Positions 48,302 through 60,636 of a DNA stretch of 64,000 nt are shown in pieces. Position numbers and translations under genes: made by a program. Below the pieces are notes generated by a model. The model was not told where the DNA came from and did no database searches. It saw only the letters and a list, made by a program, of their open reading frames with translations. Numbering within the stretch: the stretch's first letter is position 1; every line of letters begins with the position of its first letter. Source of the stretch: Rotaria macrura (lineage: Eukaryota; Rotifera; Eurotatoria; Philodinida; Philodinidae); contig OENT01000498.1 of NCBI GenBank assembly GCA_900239685.1, positions 42,290-106,289 on the forward strand, given 5' to 3'.

Positions 48302-51300
48302 CTAGCGACTTTTCTTTTGACGATTTAATCTTATTATACAATAAATATAATGAATCATTTCCTTTTCTTCGTTCCACGTTAAAATCAACATGAGGAAACC
48401 TAGAAGAGCACCGAAAGAAAAATGTACTAGTGAATTGTTAAACCACGCTTCGCTGTAACAACAAACAACTGAGCATAAAAACAATGTTATCGTGTAAAAA
48501 TTCGAGAATCGAAATGGCTTTGACCACGGAATGCAATCGAAATATTTATGAATATAATATAAATTTGTTACTATACGTAATGACATATTTAAACAATTGG
48601 TTATTATTATTCCGTAGATGCCAATTTGATTTATTAATATGTAAAATATTCCAAGATATAATAGAGCGAATTTCGCTATTAACTTTTTATAGTTTTCTAA
48701 TTGTTCTATTGACATCGTTGCTTGAGAAAATGCTTCCGTTATTCCATTTACCGCAAGAAATAACAAATAAATACAATACAAACGAAGAAGTGTTGGGCCT
48801 GAACCGTCAGTTAAATTTTTCCCGCCATAAAAATTCAAAAGAGTTCGCGAATATGGAAAACCAAATGAAATCACTAATAATGATATTATGATTACAAAAC
48901 GAAGTAAATAATTGTAAAATTCCAGAGCATTTAATCGAATCGTTTGTTGTTCTAAATAAAAATTAAAAATAAATCTTCATTCGCAACAGTTTAAATCAAT
49001 GATCGTATCGGTTTCAATGTCTTAAAATCGATCTTCGCACGGAATTTAACTCACGAGTGATCTTCTCTTCGCCTCAACTCATCTTTGCAACCGAAATAAG
49101 ATGAGTTTGTTTTTCGGGTCTTCGCGCGCCAAGTTGTCTTCGATAGAAGACGATCATTCCACTTCGTTATGTTACCTGACGGATGAAAATTTTCACCAAT
49201 GGAATCTCCCATGAGATTAGTTCGTTCACTCCCTCGTCTATTACTAATCCTCGCATATCCAAAATTTTCGTGTTTTAAACAAAATCTAAAACTGGTTCGA
49301 TCAACGTGTCTCCCGTTTGTTGAAAGCGGACTTTTCAGATGAAATGACAGAAAAATGAATGCCGATACCTGGAGAAAAAAGATCTTGGAAGTGAAAACAT
49401 TCTGCAATTTTCTGTCATTTATTAACAATTATCAAACGAACCAAGTCTTGAACAGCAACTGATTTGATACTAGACGAGATTGTCTCATCAGGAAAATGCG
49501 GATCGAGTCTCAATAGATTCACAATGATTACTAGCAGATGGAAATTAGCGAGTAGTTAATATAGGATCTAGTAGGCTATTATCGGGCAACTTTAACATCC
49601 TTCGTCAGATTCTTATGTACCTCTGCTATGATATATAAGAGAAATAGATGATCTTAGAAACAACAGTTTATTTTCTTAGATGACGATGAAAAACTTGGAA
49701 GAGTATTTCAACGTCAACAATTATGCAACAATACTCGGCGACTAAGCACAACTTATCCTTTATTGGCCAATGTTCTAGTTAAAATAAATAACAACGAGTG
49801 AAATTAAACTTTTAAATTTATCAAATACTAGAGTAGTGGCAATCTCTTTCATTTATCTTGAGAGTCGGTTTTGTCACCAAGTCGTAACAACTTGCCACAC
49901 ATGACGAGAAGACCATTGCGAAGATAAGCACAGTGCGTAAAGATTGAATACGCACACGAGTTCAACTTTTCGTCAGTCTCACTATTAAGAAGTGTTATGG
50001 ATGGTTCTAAAACGCGATCGACAGCGCTCTACCCGGCAACCATAATTTTATTGTGTGAAAAGAGTTCTGCACAGATCTTTTAAAGTGTACAAGATAGATT
50101 TTCGAACCTCTTTCCTACAGACATCGTCTTTCAAATTATAATTCATTAGAGATTTCGTTAGTTTTGATTGCAAATGATCAGAATGGTGAAAGATTTAATA
50201 AAATGGACTGTTAATAACAATGATTCGTTTATTATTAGCGGCCAACAGTTGGAAAATAGTGAAGTTTAGGTTCGAGACTAAACTTTGTTATATCGTCTAT
50301 CTAAAACGTTGAGTAAAGAAGAGCATTTTTATTGTTACTTGACTTCAACTTCTCTTCAGATCGATAATTGTTTTAGATCTTTGTTAGAGAAACGTTTTCA
50401 TTCGACATATTCGATAGTTGATTTAAATGTTCAAAATTGAATGACGCAAGAAGCGCTAGGTCATTAGAAAGAAAAGTGCTCCACTTCAAGTAATCTTGTA
50501 CGTGGAAAAGAAAAAATTCAAATGAAATAAAACACTGAAACGATTAACGACTGATTTAATTCAATCGCTCAATAGTATATTTATTCAAATATCGTCTATG
50601 TTAATCTGTTCTTTTTTCTATTTTAAAGAAACTTGTTTAACGAAGATGTTTGAAACACTGACATTTGATAAGACATTCATTACAACGATAATTAACCGAA
50701 TGAGCACAATTACTCAGGCTGAAAATACGAAAATTTAGAGTTGGATTAGATGACCTTAGAAGTCTTGCTTAAGTGAATGAATCACGAAATATGTTGGCAA
50801 GAAGAACTGATGACATTAACTTTTATCAGTGAAGAAATTAAAAGGCTCAGAAATGATGATATCGATATATTAAGTTAACAATTTGAAGAATTAATTACCC
50901 TGACTGATAACCTAATCAAAGTTCAAATTAACATATAAAAGTCGTTGAAATCTGAAATGATGATTAATCAACCACGTCGAAAACTTATTCATTGTTCCCT
51001 TGTTTCAAAGAATCATTTTGATACTTTCTAATGTAGGACATGTGGGGAAAAGTCAATCCGTTGAATTGACATCGCTGAGCAAGTATCGAACGTCTCGACT
51101 ACTAAAACTTTCTATATAATAAAAAAACTTCTCGTCACGCTAATAGAGAAAAGTGAAAGTTAACATTCGACATCGGAAGATACCTCAACCTCAACGTATG
51201 ATTTCAAATTGATCTAGGAAGCGAACTCGTAGGCTTTCGATTGCCACGTATGTTCATCGAGCATTGCGAATGACTAACAGACAAGACGAAAAATAAAAGA

Positions 51301-54300
51301 AAATTCGTTGAATTCTACGGAACGATCCGAAACTTGTCTATCAGATGAACATTGTAAATCGAAATCAAAGTTGACTAGAAAAGTTGCCATACAAGTTGTA
51401 TAAACGTTGGCAAGTTCGTACAACCTCGAAAAGTCTACTCTCGTAGGAGACAACAACGGCACACAAGGAATCAAAGACAAAAGTTATTTAAAATAGTGAG
51501 AGCAATCGTTGTTATTCTAAAGCATACATCGTACAGTAGCAAAATCAATGCTCTAACATCGCCTATCGTCAGCGCGTTATACTACAGAGAAGGATAATAG
51601 CATCATGACAACAATTACACAGAGATAATTCGACGTTAATCATAGAGTGGATGAGAAACTACATGGTATTCCCAAAAAGAAATCCTACGTACTGAAGAAA
51701 GCATAGTCAAATGTTTGTCTTCGACGGACAAAAAACTAGCGGCATATGATAGTTCCTGATGTGATTACGCACAATGAAGAATCTTCTATAATCTGACAAA
51801 GTAACAGTTTAAAAATCACGGGATCAACGTTAGGTGACTAAATGATCTGAATACGTTGTTCACGTTATTATGATCATGCTCAATAGAAGAAAATGTCACT
51901 ATAAATATTGAATAAATCTTAATAGCAGTTCTATGGTGCAAAACAAGAATCTCTATTTTACGGAATCTGTTAATCAGTCGCAGAAAGCTAATTTGAATTT
52001 TGAAACTTGCAGAGATTCGATAAATAATTACCTGATTTCGATGATGACTGTTGATCGATTTCTTCCTTTCTTTTTGCTTCATTCAAAACGTGACTTTCTT
52101 CATTTGTCTTTGTTCGTGATAGTGTTTGTTGAAAATAAGCATAGGCACTTTCTTCTAATGTTGAAAAAAGCAAGCGTGGTAAAAGTGAGCCTATGTTATT
52201 GATTGTATCGAATATAGCTTGATCCTTGTATGAGACAAGATTAAATAACGACATTATGTATCTTTCTCCTTCGGTTAAGATTTTCATCCAAATTCCTTGT
52301 TTAAAAAAGGTTTTCGTTTCACTCCATAATCTATGATCAACATATGGATGTGTTGGCTTTACAATAAGATCTTTCAATGATCCGACGATAAATAAACGAC
52401 GACGATCTTCTTCTTTGCGACTTAGAAAATATAAATAATAACTTAATGTTATTAACGATGAATATATTATGTAGCCAAAACCATAATAATAAAGTGCACC
52501 GTCACGATTCATATTGATTAAGATAGCTTGAATTGTAAATCCTAAAAGAGAAGAAACTTTTCTCATATTAGACTGTTCGACACGTTAGGTTACTCGGAGT
52601 TCAAAAATTACAGATGCTCATCTTTCGAAGAATCTCTTGTGTGTGCCTATCGATGAATAGAGAATCATAGATAAAACGAATTTCACATCTTTTGGAAGAT
52701 TAGCCTAATACCCGCCTGTTCGACTTCTCTAGAGAATAGAATTTTTTTTCAAAGCCAATCGAATGCAATAAGCATTGGGATTTTACAATAAGAGATGGGC
52801 AAATGTTCAAAGTTGTGCTTCAACTTAGACTACAGATTGTAAATTTTCCATAAGCCTCAGTGAAAGAATGCCGTTAACTCTTGGGATGTCTGCTGAGTCG
52901 TAGAATTGTTTCGATAATGGGAAATATCTCTGATATTGAATATTGGTGAAATCCAGAATTCGTTTATATCTACGGATACAGAGAGAACATAACATAAGAT
53001 ATTCACAGAATTTCAGATTGTCTCATCGGAGAGCTCGGTATGCATCTCTTCTGCAGTTCGAAGGCATCTAATGGCTTTCTATTTCTTCAACTACAACAAT
53101 CTTCAAAAGTATTATTTTGAAATTTTCAAGTTCCTATATACTTGCGATAAGTATGCATTTGTGATTTGATACGCATAGTATCTCATTTACGAGTTTTAAA
53201 GAATGAAATTGACAATCATCTATTGGTGAGTTCCTATTCGTTATCATTATTATCAAGTATTTGCTATGCAACTAGTGTTTGTCTATTCCCTACAAACGCT
53301 TCCATGACGTACTCTTGAAGATTTCATGTTTATTGGGCAAATTTAACTTTTGGAGTAAAACGTTTTAGCTTTTTGTATATTTAGAGAAAAATCCTACTAG
53401 ACTTTGTTTAGCCCCATTCGTGACAAAGAACTTTCTGTTCGATTTTCGACTTTTCGGATAAGATTCGGTGTATTTCAGACAAGATGTTTTTCGATTATAT
53501 TGAACTCTTGAAATGAATTAGATTATTCTTCTGCACAGTTCAATGATGACAGTATGACATTAGGAAGTCATCGTCTGTTTGACACATATGCATTGCTTCG
53601 GTTTTTCAATCTACACGGAAAATTCTACTTCAGAAAACTTTCTATCTATCTACTTATCGGAATTTCATGTCCTACATTCTACACAGTTAGGTGATCAGTT
53701 CGTACACTGTATATAATTCTATGGGAATGCAGAAGCCTCATCGTGAATTCTTTTTAGATAAAATAAAAAGTACTCTTAACTTCGAAATACACCGCCAATA
53801 AATATCACTACTATTTTAGTTCGATCGAAAATTTGAATTTACATTCTTCATTTGAGTCGATGAAATTCAGTTACACGTAGGTCTGAGATGAAGCGGAAAT
53901 CTCAATCTTTCTCCTCGGCTAGATCGGAACAACATAACTCCTCTTGGTGACACTAATAGGAAATACGTAAGACAGAACTTTTGCTTCGTTCGACTCGAGA
54001 TTCTGTAGACGATGATCGTTTTCACGTGAATTCCATCTACTTCTATGCTTCTTCATTGATGAAAATCGACAAATCTCATGGAGTTCAAACGGTTTGCTTA
54101 CCTACAGTGGAGGCAAACATTTCAATATAAATATTAACTTGATAGTTAAGTGTAACTGTAGCTAATAAATAGAATGGCTCAGATAATAGTTCAATAAACG
54201 CAGCTAATGCATAGAATGAACATGCTTGATAATAGAACGGATATTTTTCTGCATCATCTGTCTGAACGAAGAGTGTAAACGGATATGCAAGTAATATTAT

Positions 54301-54594
54301 GAATAAACCCGTGGGTACAACTAACCAGGCTAAATTTACATAATGATGAACTGAACTGAGTTCATTTAATTTTGGTACGGTACGGCGAAATGCTTCGCGC
54401 GATAGAAATAATATTGTTGTGTAAAGTAATTGAAGCCGTACATTAGCTATACCAATTATATTAACATCGATACGGCGCAGAATGAGACCGTTGAGAATAA
54501 AATGTAGAAAACGAAATAAGACTTTACATAATAAATTTAAAACTGTTCGAGTTCCAATCGCAGATAAAATAATATTTTCATTCGACGATGACAT
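48302..54594 (-). CDS. RFT1: RFT1 homologue, N-glycosylation ER membrane protein
   Basis: Exons 54594-54102, 52541-52032 and 48951-48302 join in phase to 550 residues plus stop (human 541). The call rests on near-colinear similarity. Exon 1 has NVRLQLLYTTILFLSREAFR and LSEPFYLLA; exon 2 has FFKQGIWMKILTEGERYIMS and FDTINNIGSLLPRLLFSTLE; exon 3 has FYGGKNLTDGSGPTLLRLYC and LFLAVNGITEAFSQATMS. There are about a dozen hydrophobic spans, as in MATE-like transporters. RFT1 is required when Man5GlcNAc2-PP-dolichol appears on the ER lumenal side; whether it is the flippase itself is disputed. Introns are unusually long for this genome (1560 and 3080 bases). The gene is followed after 59 bases by the ZMYM-like gene on the same strand, suggesting joint transcription. 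ATG 54594 is the first in frame; the codon opening the frame upstream is TTG. Confidence 0.93.
48952..52031 (-). other. 3.1-kb second intron of RFT1
   Basis: Donor CAG/GTAATT and acceptor TATTTAG/AACAAC, phase 1. The interior shows no gene or repeat that I can support. Confidence 0.6.
52542..54101 (-). other. 1.6-kb first intron of RFT1
   Basis: Donor GTAG/GTAAGC and acceptor CTTTTAG/GATTTA, phase 1. No embedded feature recognised. Confidence 0.6.
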
Positions 54595-55191
54595 TTTGCT
54601 ATTTCCAAATACAGTTTTCAAGAATGCAGTTCATCGATGATGGACGTATAAGAGTGTGTTTTAGCCATTGTTTCATTCTGTGAAGAAACGATTGGTGAAT
54701 GAAGACCAATTGTAAAATAACAAGCCATTCGAATTATCAAAATGACTCAATCACTTCGTTTTTAGTTTATCGACGAAAACTTTTTTATTTTTAAGAATTT
54801 TTCTTAAATAATTCGACTAGATAATTTATTCAGAGTAAATTAACTAGTGACATCTATAACAAAGCCTTGGCAATATTTTATTCCGATCAATATTTTCTTA
54901 TTAACAATTGAAAAAATAATTCAAAGTTTTTTCAAAATCAAAAATTTGGAAAATTTAAAATATTGAGAATAATGCACTTAGCTGTTAGATCATTGGTTAC
55001 AACGAAATCATACCAATCTGAATAGCGAAGAGTCACCACTCACCATCTTATTTGCTTCGTATTCGTATTATGTTGTTTTTTCAAATAGATATCCATCACT
55101 CAGTTGAACAATAGTGTTGTTAGATGTGATTACTTTTCTAGATAATTATCTTTTCTCTAAAGATCCTGAATCAAATAGAAAAAGACACAAA
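54595..55191. promoter_or_regulatory. Divergent spacer between RFT1 and RPS14
   Basis: A shared AT-rich upstream region of about 600 bases between two housekeeping genes facing away from each other, so it should hold both promoters. An AG at 55180-55181 lies about ten bases before the RPS14 ATG in sequence resembling an acceptor. No canonical TATA box is assigned. Confidence 0.4.
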
Positions 55192-55763
55192 ATGGGTCCA
55201 CGTAAAGGTCAACAAGCAGTCAAACAAGAACAAGTTAGTTTAGGTCCTCAACTTGCTGAAGGCGAACTTAACTTTGGTGTTGCTCATATTTATGCAAGTT
55301 TCAATGATACTTTTGTTCATGTTACTGATCTTTCAGGAAAGTACGGCAACAATCATTGTTCATCTCTATTGGATTCTAATTGACTTGAATTATTTCAGAG
55401 AAACAATCGCTCGTGTCACTGGCGGAATGAAAGTAAAAGCTGATCGTGATGAAGCTTCGCCGTATGCTGCTATGTTAGCTGCACAAGATGTTGCTGAACG
55501 TTGTCGAGTTCAAGGTATAAGTGCTTTACATATTCGACTTCGTGCAACTGGTGGAAATAAAACGAAAACACCCGGACCTGGTGCTCAATCAGCTCTTCGT
55601 GCTCTTGCTCGATCAGGCCTCAAAATCGGACGAATCGGTTCGTTTACTAATTCGATTCATATTCATAACTTGACTTTGCTTTTCTTGCTCTTCAGAGGAT
55701 GTTACACCAATACCTTCCGATAGTACTCGACGAAAAGGCGGTCGTCGTGGTCGTCGTTTATAA
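55192..55763 (+). CDS. RPS14: 40S ribosomal protein S14 (uS11)
   Basis: Exons 55192-55340, 55399-55637 and 55696-55763 give 151 residues, exactly the usual animal length. Introns are 58 bases each, with GT-AG ends in phases 2 and 1. The protein is highly conserved: [20 protein letters not shown], then [44 protein letters not shown] and the basic C-terminal tail [15 protein letters not shown]. It is a component of the small ribosomal subunit platform, and the tail reaches into the decoding region. An AATAAA at 55847-55852 follows the stop. The same-strand neighbour RABGGTA starts 206 bases downstream. Confidence 0.98.
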
Positions 55764-55846
55764 AAATTCGAAGTACGACACACAATTGCAACACTCACGT
55801 TCGAGTCTATTTTGTGTGTTTATTATGGTTTTGATTTTTTATCGAA

Positions 55847-55852
55847 AATAAA
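55847..55852 (+). terminator. Poly(A) signal of RPS14
   Basis: AATAAA 83 bases after the RPS14 stop. Confidence 0.5.
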
Positions 55853-55955
55853 AACTAAAACAACAATGAAAAAGAAATAAGAAATAAAAACGAAGGAAAA
55901 AACCGATTTGTTTAGTTTCATTTTGAATCTGCACGTTAAAATGACGGTAGGTTTG

Positions 55956-55969
55956 TCTATAATTTTTAG
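55956..55969 (+). promoter_or_regulatory. Splice acceptor directly abutting the RABGGTA ATG
   Basis: CTATAATTTTTAG is followed with no gap by ATG 55970. It is a candidate spliced-leader acceptor, like those before the ZMYM-like gene and SMN. Confidence 0.5.
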
Positions 55970-58900
55970 ATGTCTGTTCACGGACAAGTGAAAGTTCGAA
56001 CCACTGCTGAACAAAAAGCTGCTCGAGAACGTGAACGAGCTGAAAAACTTCAATTGTATTTAAAACAATATGAAAATGTCTTAAATAATCGCCATTCAAC
56101 TGATTGTTTCGATCTGTTGAAACAAACAGAAAATATTCTTATTGATCATCCTGATTGTTTTACACTTTGGAATATTCGACGAGAAATCTTAGTTAAATTG
56201 GATGAGCAAAAGCAAAAGGAATATTTAGAAAAAGAATTACAAACTACACAATTGTGTCTTCGTTCGAATGCGAAATCTTATTCATGTTGGTTTCAAAGAC
56301 AATGGTGTTTAAAATTATTAAAAGACAACTTTGATTTGAATCTTTATCAAAATGAATTACAACTATGCAAAAAGTATCTAGGTTTGTCGATTTACTTTTA
56401 CATCGTTTTCTTAAAAGACCAATTAGAAACACATTGTCGAGTTATAATACAATTTTCATTAGAGAATATCTTCAATTTCGAGCGTTGTCTCAATTAGAGT
56501 AAGTCGACTTGGTTTCCGACTTCAAAAATGTTGAATCCGATGGACTCCAGTCTGAGTGTAGCGGAGGGATTCCTGCTGAGAATTTATCTCTTATGAATGA
56601 CTGTCTCTTAAAACTAATAGGTTTTTTTTCTAAAGTTCCGTCTGTGTTGTTGACAAGAGAGAAGTCTAACCGCATCGGAGTTGGCAACTATTAACGGTCT
56701 GTTGTGTCGTTATCTGATCTGCAGACATTTGAAAAACAAACATGAGACTTATCGACTGATATTCAATTCAAATGCAAAGAAAGGCCGGGTATTTTCCTCT
56801 TTGTCACAAATCTCAGACTGAAAGCTGTAAATCGTAAAATTCCAAGATTGAAAACGTGCCAGTCCAATACAATGCTCATTGATATTTTTTAAAAAGTGTT
56901 ACAATCGTATTCCTTCGTGTTGAAGTTACCGAATTATCTTCTTCCTCTATATTAGAAAAACGAATGAGATGCCATTCATTCTAAAAGGTAGAAAATATGA
57001 GAGAAACGTGTTTTCATATCATCATTTGCTTATCGTTTTCGGTAGACATCTGTGTGATCTTCGATTGTTTATTGATTCACGTTCATTGCGTATAAAAATG
57101 ATCATTTGCATTTTATTCGAAAAATTGACACCGATAAATCGAGCGTCTAATCTAAATCAGTTTACTTAGATTTTGTTCTCATAGTCCAGATCTCTTTTGT
57201 TCTAGATTGTTTTGCTTTAATTTTCTTGAACAATTTAGGATTAATGTAACATTATACTCCGCGGCGAGCTTTGCGTTCGACGTTTTTGATGATACTGATG
57301 TAAATCGATTCGTTCGTCTAGTTAGATAAGTTTTAGCTCTATTCTATGAGAATTTATTCATGCATATCAAATTTAGCTGAATTCCGATATCAGCTATCAC
57401 GAATACCAAACAAAATTCTCTTGAAAAAAAAATATTCTTAGTTAAAGCCTAATTAAGAAAATGTGTCTAATTTATTGCCTTTCATCACTGCATCATGACA
57501 AATTATATATAAATATGTCAATTTCTCTATCCAGTTAGCGGAAAACTAGGATGATCTTCATTAAAAATAGGTACGTTGTTTATAACTTAAACTTTGTTTT
57601 TATTTATAGGATTAATTCGCCTTAGACTAAAGTTTTTAGTTTTCAAATTCATTTCATGTCATATCTTCAGCAGTTGCCAATTAGTATGCAGAATTCTGTC
57701 ATCTTGTGACTACGTAGTCTGAAAATTTTGCTATCAAAATAGGATTAGTGCTCGTTTCACGTCTGTCTGTATTCTCCATTGAATGCTGTAAAATATGATG
57801 CCATGAAAAACAACCTCTTCTTTCCTCTTACTTGACATCTGCAAAGTAGTTTTCGTGCTGTTCGTGGTAGCTGATTGTCTTCTGCAATTTTTACTTTTAT
57901 TTAGAATCCTTGAGAATATTTTTTTTAGAATTAGTATTAGAATTCTGTGTAATCTTGAGAAGAAATTATTTCTTCTTTAGTATATGAAACATTAGTAATC
58001 AGATTCGAAGTTTGTGTTCTGCTATTCGTAATATAATTCTACTTTTAATATGTTGACGTTTCTCAAATTTTGTTCTCTACGGAAAAGTCAACAAAATGCT
58101 GAACTCTGCAGTAGTACTTCGTTTTCAAGGGTTTAGAATGGTATGAGAAGAAAAGTTCTATTCATTTTCAATAAAGATTACAATTGAAAGTTTCTGGAAC
58201 ATAATTGGCATAATGAACTCCATCGAATTTGAATCGATTCGTACGAAAAGAATTGGACATTCATCAAGTTTTTGGTGAATTTCAATAGGCTCATTGCCTT
58301 TTTTAATGTTCTAGACAGTGACCTGTTGGAGTTATGAAAATCAATGTGTCCACAGTTTGACACAGATCCACAGCCATCTGCATGTTAGAAACCTCCATGA
58401 GTTTCTTTCGTTATCATTTATTCGAGGGATTTTATGAGATAAACTACGGATTTAATTCGATTTTGACTGCTTCCAAAGATAAGATTCGTTAAGCTAGATT
58501 AAATCGAAAATGAAAAGGGAATACAACGTTGCTCATCTGTGATTATTCGTCTAACAAATGTTGGTAGAAAAAATGATATTTTCAAAAGGGATACGGACAG
58601 GGATCTCATACATTGAAAAAACACTAACAATATATTTTTCAGCTTGAAATCTACGTTATAATCACGAACAACATCCGATTAAATTGAATTTAAAAATTTG
58701 AGTAAGATTTCATTGAAAATATTTAAATTGTTCTGACGTGTAAAAGAAATAACAGTGTTATTAATGTAAGTTTTTTCTTTCATCGTTCGATGATCTTTAT
58801 CAAGCGATGAGATTCTGAGACAGGGTCAATCGTCTGGATTTCATAACTTTATCCAATGAAAAGTAAAATATTATCAACAACGTAGATATAAACGGAAGCA

Positions 58901-59948
58901 ATTCATCCGCTCATATTTAGACATCGTCCACACTAAAAGGCAACTAGAGACGAATCATAGATACGCTACGTTTACTTTGCGCCCATGTGTGAACATTGGC
59001 CATCCATGTATATTTGATATGTCTATTCCGCATGTTGAATATGTCTCTTCTTTAGATGCGTCAGTTCTTATTTTGTAGACACCTCAGCTAGCAACGAGTA
59101 ACAAATTCTGAAGACTCGATTAGAACAAGATGTATGAATCGTTCATTAAGATACTTGAAAACTTCCTTTCGATCATAAAAGGAATAGAAAATCAAACTGC
59201 ACTGGAACCCTTTGGGGTTCAACATTTTTGGACTTGAATTTGATGAAAATAAAAATTTTGCTTACCGATACCCGGTCAAGTCTCGATACTTTTCGAACGG
59301 CTCTGTACTTAACATCGAGACCAAAAGATTCTTCTCATGGATATAAAATTTTCGATTAAATATAATTTCATCGAAGATTATCTCGAATATGATTTTATTC
59401 ATTTTACCTTCTTGTTTGTAGAACATGATGAACGAAACTTTCATTGTTGGGCATATCGTTATTATCTACTCGAACGCCTTTGTCCGTCGTTGCAGTCTGA
59501 TTTAGAACCATTTTATGAAAATGAATTATCATTTCTTCGTTCAACGATCGGTCTCAATTTATCAAACTATTCAGCATGGCATTATCGATCGAAATATTTA
59601 GATAAGCTTCTCGATCATAATCCGTCACGTCGCTCTGATCTTTTATCGACAGAATGGCAACTTGTTTTGAGTGCCGTTTACACAGATTGTTCGGATCAAG
59701 CTGCATGGTTTTATGCTCGATGGTTGCTCTTTAAACAATTGGGCATTGACTCAATTAATCAAGACGAACATATTAAACCATTAGAAGGATTGGATGAAAT
59801 TGAACCGGCTAACAAATGGTCTATGTTAACTTTGTGCCAATTGTGGAAAGAGAAAAGTACAAACAATGACAAGAGAATTAACTATTTGGAACAATTAGCC
59901 GACCGAATCGATCCTGATCGAGCACAGTTTTATCGAGATCAAGTTTGA
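55970..59948 (+). CDS. RABGGTA: Rab geranylgeranyltransferase alpha subunit
   Basis: Exons 55970-56381 and 59422-59948 join in phase 1 to 312 residues plus stop. The N-terminus MSVHGQVKVRTTAEQKAARE matches the family (M-H-G-R-L-K-V-K-T). Prenyltransferase alpha repeats follow: CFTLWNIRREIL, SYSCWFQRQWCLKLL, NFHCWAYRYYLLERL, NYSAWHYRSKYLDKL and AAWFYARWLLFKQL. The alpha subunit pairs with RABGGTB and the escort protein REP to attach geranylgeranyl groups to Rab C-terminal cysteines. The protein stops after the helical repeats and a short tail, so it lacks the Ig-like and leucine-rich domains of the 567-residue mammalian protein and resembles yeast Bet4 in size. The intron is 3040 bases. A poly(A) signal follows at 60071-60076. 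Confidence 0.92.
56382..59421 (+). other. 3.0-kb intron of RABGGTA
   Basis: Donor CTAG/GTTTGT and acceptor TTTGTAG/AACATG. Short open frames inside carry no motif, and nothing else was recognised. Confidence 0.6.
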
Positions 59949-60070
59949 AATTTCCTCTTGTGTTTTGACAATTTTATTTATTCAGATTTATATTTTGTTA
60001 ATTGTGAAGAAAGGATAAACTAAATATGGTGATTCGTCGTTCTTTCCTTTCTGCTGTTCGATCCTGTTTT

Positions 60071-60076
60071 AATAAA
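60071..60076 (+). terminator. Poly(A) signal of RABGGTA
   Basis: AATAAA 123 bases past the stop. Confidence 0.5.
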
Positions 60077-60287
60077 ATTTTTCAAAAATATTTTTCTTTC
60101 GCTCATCATAACAAAACATTTTATTCATTGCAAATTAATGTGTAGACAAAAGTTTCCGATTGATCCAAATGACTGACGTTCATCCACTATGATTAAACGC
60201 CAATGGTTGCATTTGCCTAGAAAATCAGCCGGCGAATAAAAGTAAATTAATCATCTACGAGGAATGTATTTCTATTTTAGAAAATTA

Positions 60288-60506
60288 ATTATGTATAAAT
60301 CCATATTTACTCAGGTTGGTCATGATGTGATGAACTATTTAGAAGTTCAGACAGATGCTTATCCTCGCGATTATCATATTCTGTTGCGTAATATGTCCAC
60401 ACATTCTTTTGACTCAGATCATCGAAACCGATCGCCTTCATGGATAAATTCAGTGAATCCTTTTTTAATTTGTAACATCCGTGAAGTTCAGGATCAATTA
60501 CATTAG
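60288..60506 (+). CDS. Possible small protein or exon of unknown function
   Basis: An open frame between RABGGTA and SMN on the same strand. The most gene-like part begins near 60315, just after a possible acceptor ATTTACTCAG. It runs through GHDVMNYLEVQTDAYPRDYH and SWINSVNPFLICNIREVQDQ to a TAG. The codon choice and hydrophilic/aromatic mix look like real coding sequence. I cannot name a family and could not find a phase-matching upstream exon. The first ATG in frame after the acceptor-like TTTCTATTTTAG (60270-60281) is at 60291. It could be the middle cistron of a RABGGTA-SMN transcript, or chance. Confidence 0.35.
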   Translation: MMYKSIFTQVGHDVMNYLEVQTDAYPRDYHILLRNMSTHSFDSDHRNRSPSWINSVNPFLICNIREVQDQLH

Positions 60507-60627
60507 ACAGATTCGTAGCTGGGCGTGAAAGAAGAACCTACAACTCCCTAATTCTGAATAAAATGAATCACAGATGAAAACATCCAGTAAAAATGTGTGC
60601 ATTCTGTTCGAAGATTCATGCTGAATT

Positions 60628-60636
60628 ATGTTTTAG
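60628..60636 (+). promoter_or_regulatory. Splice acceptor directly abutting the SMN ATG
   Basis: ATGTTTTAG is followed with no gap by ATG 60637. This is the third same-strand gene in this block with this arrangement. Confidence 0.5.

Noticed and set aside
49051-49428. 125-codon minus-strand frame inside the RFT1 intron
   Set aside because: No family motif, poor codon bias, and it lies wholly within a phase-consistent intron.
50260-50292. tRNA-like T-arm with GGTTCGAGA loop
   Set aside because: Only a 7-bp hairpin is present. No acceptor, D or anticodon arm can be drawn at the right spacing.
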